Part shown: piece by piece, positions 6,864-14,601 of the stretch
How positions within the stretch are numbered: the stretch's first letter is position 1
Layout: each line of letters opens with the position of its first letter
Origin: Sunxiuqinia elliptica
GTDB taxonomy: Bacteria > Bacteroidota > Bacteroidia > Bacteroidales > Prolixibacteraceae
DNA: 64,000 nucleotides
Assembly (NCBI RefSeq): GCF_900113005.1
Contig: NZ_FONW01000009.1
Coordinates: 1-64,000 of the forward strand
Direction of reading: 5' to 3'
The notes under the pieces: model-generated
Told to the model about the DNA's origin: nothing
Seen by the model: only the letters and a program-made list of their open reading frames with translations
Database searches by the model: none
Translations under genes and position numbers: made by a program

Positions 6864-7457
6864 TTAGTCAAAACTTACTTCAGGTGCTTTCTCTGCTCCC
6901 TGATCTGCTTCAAAGTAGGCTTTCTTATCAAAGCCGAACAGATTCGCATAAATATTTTTTGGGAAAGTACGGATATACGTATTGAATGCGCGGGCACTTT
7001 CGTTAAACTTCCGACGCTCAACGGTAATCCGGTTTTCAGTTCCTTCCAACTGAGCCTGCAAATCCAAAAAGTTCTGGTTGGCTTTCAGGTCAGGGTAACG
7101 TTCCACAACCACCATCAATCGGCTCAAAGCCGAGCTCAAGCCCGATTGCGCTTGCTGAAACTGTTGCAAAGACTGCGCATTCAAATTCTCAGGCTTAACG
7201 TTTACAGCCGTTGCCTTTGAACGAGCTTCGATCACTCCTTCCAGGGTTTCCTGCTCATGAGCCGCATATCCTTTCACGGTATTCACCAAGTTGGGGATAA
7301 GATCTGCCCGACGTTGGTACACGTTCTCAACTTGTGCCCAGTTCGCATTGACCGCCTCATCCTGAGTCACCATATTATTATAAGTTCCTTTTACCGAGGA
7401 ATAAATCAACAACACCACAACGGCGATAACCGCTAAAATGATCCAAGTCTTCTTCAT
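6864..7457 (-). CDS. lemA: LemA family protein
   Basis: A 197-residue LemA protein: one N-terminal transmembrane helix (about residues 3-22, WIILAVIAVVVLLIY), then a long helical-bundle domain with the hallmark NLVNTVKGYAAHE, ANQNFLDLQAQLEGTENRI and ERRKFNESARAFNTYIR motifs, and a C-terminal FGFDKKAYFEA. The start at 7457 is chosen over a frame opening at 7484 because it places the helix at the N-terminus. LemA function is not established; it is routinely paired with TPM proteins, as here, and is the first gene of the operon. Confidence 0.92.
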   Translation of the reverse strand: MKKTWIILAVIAVVVLLIYSSVKGTYNNMVTQDEAVNANWAQVENVYQRRADLIPNLVNTVKGYAAHEQETLEGVIEARSKATAVNVKPENLNAQSLQQFQQAQSGLSSALSRLMVVVERYPDLKANQNFLDLQAQLEGTENRITVERRKFNESARAFNTYIRTFPKNIYANLFGFDKKAYFEADQGAEKAPEVSFD

Positions 7458-7907
7458 ATTTTCTAAATTAAAGCCAAGACGCAAGACTTTCTGATTCTCA
7501 AATTTCCGGATGGTAGCCCCAAACCCTTATTTTAAAACCGCTATCCTTTGTGTCAAAAAATCTTTTGTCCTGAGTGTTTTATTATTTTAAAACTATCTAT
7601 CCAAAATTCAATAAAAAACGATTGAACTCTCCCATATATTCCCTAACAATCCAATGAACGATTGGTGCATTCATCCTACCTTAAACTTCTCAATCTCTTC
7701 GATCTTCCCTTTATCCTTCCTCCAATAGTAAGCTTAAAATCTACCATTCAAAGTCGTCCGAATATTTGAGAAGCCATACATCTAAATCCAAATGTCCGAA
7801 GTATAAATATCACAAAACCGAACGAAAATCAATGTTTGTTTTCGGGGAAAGTCCCAATTTTGTCGTTAGAGCTAATTATTCAAAAGGTGAACCAAAAAAT
7901 TCCGGTT
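7458..7907. other. Divergent intergenic region lemA / hutU
   Basis: This 450-base A/T-rich region without a credible gene must carry the promoters of lemA (leftward) and hutU (rightward). I saw no perfect TAnnTTTG box; TATCCTTTG near 7549 is one base too long. No strong inverted repeat was seen. Confidence 0.5.
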
Positions 7908-9908
7908 ATGACAAAAATAGAATTTCAAGCAGCAATCCGAGAAGGTATTCCAAATCCACTTCCCCCCAAAAAAGCCTATGAACCGGCTATCAATCACGCC
8001 CCCAAGCGAAAAGACATTCTCTCGAAAGCTGAAAAAATTCAAGCATTAAAAAATGCACTGCGTTATTTCCCGGAAGAGCAACATGCCATTTTGGCACCTG
8101 AGTTCGCTGAAGAGCTCAACACTTATGGGCGGATCTACATGCTCCGACTGCGTCCGGATTACGAGATGAAAGCTCGGCCAATTAGCGACTACCCAGCTCA
8201 TTCAACTCAAGCAGCCAGTATCATGCTGATGATCCAAAACAACCTGGATTATGCCGTGGCCCAACATCCACACGAGCTCATTACCTACGGAGGCAATGGG
8301 GCTGTTTTCCAAAACTGGGCACAGTATCGCCTTTGCATGAAATACTTGTCTGAAATGACAGATGATCAAACCCTTGTTTTATACTCAGGCCATCCGATGG
8401 GACTTTTCCCATCCCATCCCAATGCGCCACGGGTAGTAGTCACCAATGGGATGGTGATCCCGAATTATTCGGGACGTGATGACTACGAACGTATGAATGC
8501 GCTTGGAGTCACTCAATACGGACAAATGACTGCAGGTTCATTCATGTATATCGGACCACAGGGAATTGTGCATGGAACCACCATTACCGTGATGAACGCC
8601 GCTCGCCTGCAAGGAGCCACCGACATGGCTGGAAAAATCTTCGTTTCTTCCGGCTTAGGCGGTATGTCAGGCGCTCAGCCCAAAGCAGCTAAGATTGCCG
8701 GTATGGTTGGAGTCGTTGCCGAGATTAACCCCAAAGCCACACAGGTTCGTCATGAGCAAGGCTGGGTTGACGAGGTTTATGAAAATCTGAATGAGCTAAT
8801 CGTTCGGATGCAGGAAGCCAAACAAAACAAGGAAGCGGTTTCAATTGCTTACCAAGGTAACATTGTTGATTTGTGGGAAAAATTTGCAGACGAAAATATT
8901 GCGGTTGATCTCGGTTCAGATCAAACATCACTGCACAACCCATTTGGAGGTGGCTACTATCCTGCCGGAATCGATTTTGAAACAGCCAAACAAATGCTTG
9001 CCGAACAACCTGAACAATTTAAAGAAGAAGTTTATAAAACCCTGCGCCGGCATGTTGCAGCAATCAATAAACTGACTTCAAAAGGCATGTATTTCTGGGA
9101 CTATGGTAATGCCTTCCTATTGGAAGCTGGCCGTGCCGGAGCGGATGTGTTTAAAGCGGATCAGCAATTCCGCTATCCATCCTATGTACAAGATATTATG
9201 GGCCCGCTGTTCTTCGATTACGGCTTTGGCCCTTTCCGCTGGGTATGTACCTCGGGAGATCCCATTGACCTGGCGCAAACAGATGAGATTGCAGCCGAAG
9301 TACTGCGCGAAATCTACCAACATTCTCCCGCTGAAATTCAATCGCAAATGCAGGACAACATTCATTGGATTGAAGAAGCAGGTAAAAATCAATTGGTTGT
9401 TGGTTCTCAAGCCCGCATCCTTTATGCCGATGCAGAAGGACGCATCAAACTGGCACAAGCTTTTAACCAAGCAATTCGGGATGGAAAGATCTCTGCTCCG
9501 ATTGTTCTGGGGCGCGACCACCACGATGTTTCAGGAACGGATTCACCTTACCGCGAAACATCAAACATCTATGATGGCTCGGCCTTTACGGCTGATATGG
9601 CCATCCAAAACGTCATTGGGGATTCATTCCGGGGAGCCAGCTGGGTTTCCATTCACAATGGTGGTGGCGTTGGCTGGGGCGAGTCAATCAACGGCGGCTT
9701 TGGGCTCACCATTGATGGCAGTGCCGAATCAGACAAGCGCTTAGCAATGATGCTTCATTGGGATGTGAATAATGGGATTGCCCGTCGTAACTGGGCTGGG
9801 AACTCATCAGCTGTTTTTGCCATTAAGCGAGCTATGGAAGCCAATCCCAACCTTAAAGTAACCTTACCTCATGAGAGCTCTGATGAGATGTTAGACGGTT
9901 TATTTTAG
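7908..9908 (+). CDS. hutU: Urocanate hydratase, long form
   Basis: A 666-residue urocanase, the second enzyme of histidine degradation: it hydrates urocanate to imidazolonepropionate using tightly bound NAD. Family blocks are clear: ELITYGGNGAVFQNWAQY, YSGHPMGLFPSHP, GQMTAGSFMYIGPQGIVHG, ARLQGATDMAGKIFVSSGLGGMSGAQPKAA and the C-terminal GRDHHDVSGTDSPYRET. At about 665 residues it belongs to the longer class seen in Bacteroidota and eukaryotes, not the roughly 555-residue class of proteobacteria. The ATG at 7908 is chosen because the upstream 24 codons to 7836 are low-complexity leader. No other hut gene is in the window. Its last four bases overlap the stop of the convergent histidine kinase gene. 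Confidence 0.95.
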   Translation: MTKIEFQAAIREGIPNPLPPKKAYEPAINHAPKRKDILSKAEKIQALKNALRYFPEEQHAILAPEFAEELNTYGRIYMLRLRPDYEMKARPISDYPAHSTQAASIMLMIQNNLDYAVAQHPHELITYGGNGAVFQNWAQYRLCMKYLSEMTDDQTLVLYSGHPMGLFPSHPNAPRVVVTNGMVIPNYSGRDDYERMNALGVTQYGQMTAGSFMYIGPQGIVHGTTITVMNAARLQGATDMAGKIFVSSGLGGMSGAQPKAAKIAGMVGVVAEINPKATQVRHEQGWVDEVYENLNELIVRMQEAKQNKEAVSIAYQGNIVDLWEKFADENIAVDLGSDQTSLHNPFGGGYYPAGIDFETAKQMLAEQPEQFKEEVYKTLRRHVAAINKLTSKGMYFWDYGNAFLLEAGRAGADVFKADQQFRYPSYVQDIMGPLFFDYGFGPFRWVCTSGDPIDLAQTDEIAAEVLREIYQHSPAEIQSQMQDNIHWIEEAGKNQLVVGSQARILYADAEGRIKLAQAFNQAIRDGKISAPIVLGRDHHDVSGTDSPYRETSNIYDGSAFTADMAIQNVIGDSFRGASWVSIHNGGGVGWGESINGGFGLTIDGSAESDKRLAMMLHWDVNNGIARRNWAGNSSAVFAIKRAMEANPNLKVTLPHESSDEMLDGLF

Positions 9909-12079
9909 GCTTGTTCAGCCCTGTATTTTTTTAGCGTAAAACTGAAGGTACTTCCGCGTCCTACTCGGGATTGAATTTCTAGTTTACCACCGTTCATTTC
10001 GATGAACTCGCGGCATAAAATCAGACCAAGTCCCGAGCCTTTTTCGTTGCCTGTACCATAAGTTGACAAGTGGTCGTTAGGATCTAAAAGACGAGGCAAA
10101 TCTTTCTCCGGAATTCCGACGCCATTGTCTTTAATACTTACCTCAATGAAGTCAGTATCCTCATCTTTTATCAGAATGTTGACCTTGCCTTCTTCCGGGG
10201 TAAATTTGATGGCATTTGAAAGTAAATTTCGGATAACCAAGTCAATCATGTTGTGGTCTGCGTTAACTAAAACATCATCAGAGATAGCCGATTTCAAAGT
10301 GATCTTTTTACGAGCAGCAATCCGGGTATTTAAAATGATGTTGTTTTTAATCACCAAATTCAGCTTCAGCTTTTCCGGTTTAAATTGAATGCTATTTTTC
10401 TGGGTTTTAGCCCATAAAAGCAAGTTGTCGAGCAAAAAATAAGTACTCTCAGCTTCATCACGAAGCTCCTCAAGGATTTGGTTCCGAAGTTCTTCATTGA
10501 ACATCTCTGGGAATTCAGCCAGCTGACTAACCATGTCTTTAAAAGCCCCAATCGGATTACGCAAATCATGTCCAATAATCGACAAAAACTTATCCTTGGT
10601 TTGATTTACCCGCAACAACTCTTCGTGCTGATCCGTAATCTGCTTATTCTTTTCCTGTAAAAGAATATTTGACTTTGTTCGGGCTTTGTTGTAACTCAAT
10701 GACAAAGCAATAACGACAATCAACAAACCAACAGCAATAATCAAGGTACGCGACTGTGTTTTTTGACGAGTTAATTGCAAATCTTTAATTTCATTATCCT
10801 TTTGCAACAGTTCAATCTCACTTTCCTTCTCTGAAATATTAACTTCAGCGCGGTGCAATGCCAGTTGATGGTGCTGCCTTTCACGAATCAACGAATCCGA
10901 AATGGCCACAAAGTGCCGATAGCTGCTCAGTGATTCCTGATAACGATTTTGAGCTTCGAGTATTTGAGATTTTAAGAGATAACACTCCTGAACTAATTCT
11001 TGGATTCCCATTGTTTCGGCTAACTGCAAACTATTTTCTGTCTGACTCAAGGCGCTATTCAAATTTCCTTTCTCAAAATCCAACTCTGCTAAAACCAATT
11101 GAGCATGCACAACACCTTCCTGCATGTTTGCCTGCTTAAATACCGTTAAGCACTCTTCTGCATATTGCTTGGCTTTCGCTCTTTCGCCTAACTTAAAATA
11201 GGTATCAGCCATACCAACCTTTGCTACCGCCATATAAAAAGCAGAAACTTCATGCTGGTCTGCCAAGTCAAAAATCTGGTCATAATACTTTAAGGCCATC
11301 TCGTAATGCCCTTGATCTTTGTAGATCTCTCCAATATTATTCAAGACCATGACTTTACCTAAATAATTGCTTTCCGCCTCGTAGGTTCTGAGTGTTCGTC
11401 GGTAATATTTTAATGCCAAATCATAATCTTTCCAACTATGATAGTTTACAGCAATGTTGTTTAAAATACGGGAAGAAATTGTTCGATTGCCAACAGATTC
11501 GAAATAGCGCAAGGCCTCAGTCATGTAACGTAGCCCTTCTGCCCGTTCGCCCGTGGTGGTATAAATGGCTCCTATGTTTAGGCGAGCTCGGGCTTCCCGG
11601 TCCTCCATCTTGTTAGCGATGGCTGTTTGCAAGGTTTCCTGAAAAAGATGCAGCGCCTGATCATAGTTGCCGATATTCATGTAATAAGCTGCCAGTGCAC
11701 TTTTACCTACACTTATGTACTTGGCATCTCCAAGCCCTTCAGCTCGCTCCAAGCCTCGATCAATATAAGGCTTCGCTTTTTGAAACTCACCAACATTGAT
11801 GTAGCCATTCCCAATAAGCAAATAGCTATAACACGTTTGCTCCAGATTAGCAACCGTATCAACAACGGCTAAAGCACGCTCAGCAAATTCAATACTTTTT
11901 AATGGATTGGTATAGCTATATACTTCCGATACTTCCAGGTAGAGGTCAGCCAATGCAGTTCCTTCTTTTCCGGGAACCAACGTCATTAAGCTGTCAATTT
12001 TGGAGTTTCCTGCCAACGAGACAAACTGAACCAATAGCCACAGGGCAGGCATGATGATACGAACCAATAACTTATTCAA
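9905..12079 (-). CDS. TPR-containing sensor histidine kinase
   Basis: A 724-residue membrane sensor. It has a signal peptide or first helix (residues 5-23), about nine TPR units in the periplasmic part (about 40-400; examples KAKPYIDRGLERAE, ALKYYRRTLRTYE, ALKYYDQIFDLAD), a coiled coil (about 400-440), and a transmembrane helix at 446-463. A HisKA domain follows with phospho-acceptor His504 in SIIGHDLRNP, then a HATPase_c domain with N box NLLSNAIKFTP, G1 DNGVGIP and G2 GSGLGL. TPR-histidine kinases are abundant in Bacteroidota. No response regulator gene is adjacent, so the partner is unknown. The signal is unknown; binding of a protein or peptide by the TPRs is inference. Confidence 0.9.
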   Translation of the reverse strand: MNKLLVRIIMPALWLLVQFVSLAGNSKIDSLMTLVPGKEGTALADLYLEVSEVYSYTNPLKSIEFAERALAVVDTVANLEQTCYSYLLIGNGYINVGEFQKAKPYIDRGLERAEGLGDAKYISVGKSALAAYYMNIGNYDQALHLFQETLQTAIANKMEDREARARLNIGAIYTTTGERAEGLRYMTEALRYFESVGNRTISSRILNNIAVNYHSWKDYDLALKYYRRTLRTYEAESNYLGKVMVLNNIGEIYKDQGHYEMALKYYDQIFDLADQHEVSAFYMAVAKVGMADTYFKLGERAKAKQYAEECLTVFKQANMQEGVVHAQLVLAELDFEKGNLNSALSQTENSLQLAETMGIQELVQECYLLKSQILEAQNRYQESLSSYRHFVAISDSLIRERQHHQLALHRAEVNISEKESEIELLQKDNEIKDLQLTRQKTQSRTLIIAVGLLIVVIALSLSYNKARTKSNILLQEKNKQITDQHEELLRVNQTKDKFLSIIGHDLRNPIGAFKDMVSQLAEFPEMFNEELRNQILEELRDEAESTYFLLDNLLLWAKTQKNSIQFKPEKLKLNLVIKNNIILNTRIAARKKITLKSAISDDVLVNADHNMIDLVIRNLLSNAIKFTPEEGKVNILIKDEDTDFIEVSIKDNGVGIPEKDLPRLLDPNDHLSTYGTGNEKGSGLGLILCREFIEMNGGKLEIQSRVGRGSTFSFTLKKYRAEQA

Positions 12080-12129
12080 GACAAACCCTTTATATTGTTA
12101 GGTAAAAATAAACTTATTTACCAGCTTGT

Positions 12130-12137
12130 CAAAAATA
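12130..12137 (-). promoter_or_regulatory. -7 box of the histidine kinase gene
   Basis: TATTTTTG on the minus strand matches the Bacteroidota -7 consensus TAnnTTTG, about 50 bases before the ATG at 12079. Confidence 0.35.
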
Positions 12138-12139
12138 AA

Positions 12140-12472
12140 TTAAGAAAACATCAGTTGATATGGACGTGAAATTTCATTTCGCAACTCTTCGACTCCAAAA
12201 CTGCGGCTTTTACGAAAATACTCATGCCCATCGAACAAAACGACGACGGTGGGTACTGTAAAAATCCGGTTCTGAGCCGCCACTTCCGGAGCTTGATTTA
12301 GGTTGACGTAGAGCGCTTTCATTTTGGGAAAATTTTCGGCAAGCATTTCACCTACTTTCGGCTTTAAGACATGACATACCTGGCACTCTTCAGTAGAATA
12401 ATAAACAAGAAGAGCTGACTCCTCAGCAAGCAGCTTAGCATATTCTTCACACGAAGTAACTGTTTCAAACAT
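12140..12472 (-). CDS. Thioredoxin-like protein with CQVC motif
   Basis: A 110-residue thioredoxin fold protein without signal peptide. The active site is C30-Q-V-C33 (TEECQVCHVLKP) in place of CGPC, and the cis-Pro loop is FTVPTVVVLFDG. The unusual dipeptide suggests a redox potential different from thioredoxin; the substrate is unknown. The ATG at 12472 puts the first strand (FETVTSCEEY) at the N-terminus. It lies 2 bases after the CoA-binding gene and ends the porV-ispF operon. Confidence 0.85.
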   Translation of the reverse strand: MFETVTSCEEYAKLLAEESALLVYYSTEECQVCHVLKPKVGEMLAENFPKMKALYVNLNQAPEVAAQNRIFTVPTVVVLFDGHEYFRKSRSFGVEELRNEISRPYQLMFS

Positions 12473-12474
12473 CT

Positions 12475-12840
12475 TTAATAAGCTCCTATACTTAATAAGA
12501 CCAACGTACAAGCCTCTTCAGCCTTAATTCCTCTATCTTCCAGTTTCTGAGCAAACTCTTTATTCTCAGTCCCCGGGTTAAAGATTACCCGCTGAGGCTT
12601 TAAGCTTAAAACATACTCATAATAACTTGGCTGATGCTGTGGTCCAACATAAAGCGTAACCGTATTGACATCATCATAGGTCTTTTGATCGGTGTCAAAA
12701 ACAACATCTTCCACTTCTCCTTTTCGGGGCGCAATCGCAACCACCTGGTGCCCATGCTTCCGCAAAGCCCGTATTGCTTTGTTCGAATACCGTTCGGGCT
12801 TCGTGCTTGCTCCTATTACCAATGTTTTTTTACTCATCAT
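12475..12840 (-). CDS. CoA-binding (Rossmann) domain protein
   Basis: A 121-residue single-domain protein of the CoA_binding_2 family: N-terminal KTLVIGASTKPERYSNKA (nucleotide-binding loop), then HQVVAIAPRKGEVEDV, TVTLYVGPQHQ, and a C-terminal EACTLVLLS. The role is probably to bind CoA or a related nucleotide; the actual ligand is not known. Two ATGs (12840, 12837) overlap the ispF stop codon, indicating translational coupling. Confidence 0.8.
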   Translation of the reverse strand: MMSKKTLVIGASTKPERYSNKAIRALRKHGHQVVAIAPRKGEVEDVVFDTDQKTYDDVNTVTLYVGPQHQPSYYEYVLSLKPQRVIFNPGTENKEFAQKLEDRGIKAEEACTLVLLSIGAY

Positions 12841-13322
12841 TTTTTCATTAATAGAACAACTGCATGTGCTGAAATTCCCTCTTCACGGCCCTCAAAACCG
12901 AGTTGTTCCGTTGTTGTTGCTTTGATTGAAATGGCATCCTCATCAGCAATACTCATGACCTCGCGTAATTTGGCAGCCATTGTTGGAATATGATCCTTTA
13001 GCTTCGGTTTTTGTGCTGCAACAGTAATGTCGGCATTTCCCAGCACATAGCCTTTTTCTGCAACAAGCTTCTGCACTCGCTCCAAAAGTATTTTACTGTC
13101 AATGGCTTTGTAGTCGTTGGAAGTATCCGGAAAATGGTAACCAATATCCCGCATATTTACTGCTCCCAACATGGCATCACAAAGCGCATGAATTAATACG
13201 TCGCCATCCGAGTGGGCAACCGTTCCTTTATCGTGTTGAATGAGAACACCGCCTAGCCAGAGGGTTTCTCCTTGGGCCAGACGGTGTACATCATATCCGT
13301 ATCCTATTCGAATTGGGTTCAT
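12837..13322 (-). CDS. ispF: 2-C-methyl-D-erythritol 2,4-cyclodiphosphate synthase
   Basis: A 161-residue IspF, which cyclises CDP-methylerythritol 2-phosphate to MEcPP in the MEP isoprenoid pathway, as a trimer in the cytosol. The zinc ligands are visible: D11-V-H13 (GYGYDVHRL) and H45 (SDGDVLIHALCDA). Further blocks are GYHFPDT, NADITVAAQKPKL and KATTTEQLGFEGREEGI. Full length. Its ATG overlaps the porV stop by 4 bases, so it is coupled to a type IX secretion gene although the two functions are unrelated. Confidence 0.97.
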   Translation of the reverse strand: MNPIRIGYGYDVHRLAQGETLWLGGVLIQHDKGTVAHSDGDVLIHALCDAMLGAVNMRDIGYHFPDTSNDYKAIDSKILLERVQKLVAEKGYVLGNADITVAAQKPKLKDHIPTMAAKLREVMSIADEDAISIKATTTEQLGFEGREEGISAHAVVLLMKK

Positions 13323-14485
13323 CGTCGTTGATTTCTAAATGACTCGAAGTCAAATGAGAGCGAAAACCGCAGGGTGTTTTCCAAGGGGTGATTTCGCTCT
13401 GTGGGTATTAAGTAGGCAAAATCCAGCGAAAAAACATTGAGTTTTAGGCCAGCTCCAGCCGTAATAAATTTTCGGTTTCCTTTATTTTCATGCTCGTAAA
13501 AGTATCCTGCACGCAAAGCAAATTGCTCATTGTACCAGTACTCTGTACCAAACGAAAAATTAATCTCTTGCAATTCTTCTTTAAAGCCTCCTGGCGCATC
13601 ACCAAAGGAGCTAAAAATACCTGAAATAACTGATTTATCTTCGCCGTAACGATTTCCGAAGATATCAGTAGTATCAACACTTGGGGTTGGAACCAACAGC
13701 TTGTTCACATCGAAATAAAACCCAATTGTATTGTAGCGATCCAGCTCAGTTTTATATCCAGCACCAAGTTTCAGGTTGGTTGGAATAAAGTCTTTCGTTT
13801 CCCCATCGGTATAAGAAATTTTACTACCAATATTCGAAATATTAATACCTGCTGAAATCGTTGACTCCTTCCGGTTCACCCGAATTTCATTTTGGTAATA
13901 AAAAGCGATATCTGCAGCGTAAGAATTTCCTGCCGTAGAAGGAACGCCATTCACCATTTGTCCACCGGTCAAATCGGACCGAATATAGCGTAATGCTACG
14001 GAACCTGAAAAATTATCTGATAGCAAACGGGTATAAGCAACATCAATAGCAAACTCATTCGGACTTTGCTGCCCTTCAAAATTACCTACATCACTCATAA
14101 ACGAGATATCTCCTAAAGCGAAGTAGCGCAATGAAGCACTGATTGTTTGTAAATCATCCAACCTTTTGTATCCTACTAAATAAGCCAGGTTAATGTCATC
14201 AACCAAATTACGCAACCAAGGTGTATAAGACAGGCCAATCCCCATCTCACTTTCAATAAATGCATACTTGGCCGCATTCCAATGCTGCGAATTCATATCT
14301 GGCGAAGATGCAACACCGGCGTCTCCCATTGCTCCAGCTCTGGAGTCAGGTGCAATAGACAAAAACGGTACCCCGGTTGAAATTGTGTTAGCCCCTGTTG
14401 TTGAGTTGTGATTTTGCCCAAAGGTCTTAATAGTCAAAAAACTAAGTCCAATAAAGACTGTAAGAACTGCGAATCGTCTTTTCAT
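13319..14485 (-). CDS. porV: Type IX secretion outer-membrane protein PorV
   Basis: A 388-residue barrel protein of the PorV/LptO family: signal peptide (MKRRFAVLTVFIGLSFL ... FGQ), then the characteristic N-terminus GVPFLSIAPDSRAGAMGDAGVA and SPDMNSQHWNAAKYAF, followed by barrel strands and a C-terminal LRFSLSFDFESF. PorV is the shuttle that carries cargo from the translocon to the sortase PorU in type IX secretion and O-deacylates lipid A in Porphyromonas. The ATG at 14485 lies 27 bases after a TATATTTG promoter box. PorU is encoded directly upstream on the same strand. Confidence 0.93.
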   Translation of the reverse strand: MKRRFAVLTVFIGLSFLTIKTFGQNHNSTTGANTISTGVPFLSIAPDSRAGAMGDAGVASSPDMNSQHWNAAKYAFIESEMGIGLSYTPWLRNLVDDINLAYLVGYKRLDDLQTISASLRYFALGDISFMSDVGNFEGQQSPNEFAIDVAYTRLLSDNFSGSVALRYIRSDLTGGQMVNGVPSTAGNSYAADIAFYYQNEIRVNRKESTISAGINISNIGSKISYTDGETKDFIPTNLKLGAGYKTELDRYNTIGFYFDVNKLLVPTPSVDTTDIFGNRYGEDKSVISGIFSSFGDAPGGFKEELQEINFSFGTEYWYNEQFALRAGYFYEHENKGNRKFITAGAGLKLNVFSLDFAYLIPTERNHPLENTLRFSLSFDFESFRNQRR

Positions 14486-14512
14486 GTATAAGTGTTTCAA
14501 AAAATTGAATTG

Positions 14513-14520
14513 CAAATATA
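14513..14520 (-). promoter_or_regulatory. -7 box of the porV operon
   Basis: TATATTTG on the minus strand, a perfect TAnnTTTG match, 27 bases before the porV ATG. It implies that porV-ispF-(CoA-binding)-(thioredoxin-like) can be transcribed separately from porU. Confidence 0.55.
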
Positions 14521-14601
14521 TATCATTGTAGCAGAGTTCCCAAGCAGGAAAACTCAAAAGTGAAAACGTTAGCTTAGCTAAAAAAGTATACTCTCACCCT
14601 A

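Noticed and set aside
9103-9744. 213-codon plus-strand frame
   Set aside because: Lies wholly inside hutU in another frame and has no domain-like pattern.
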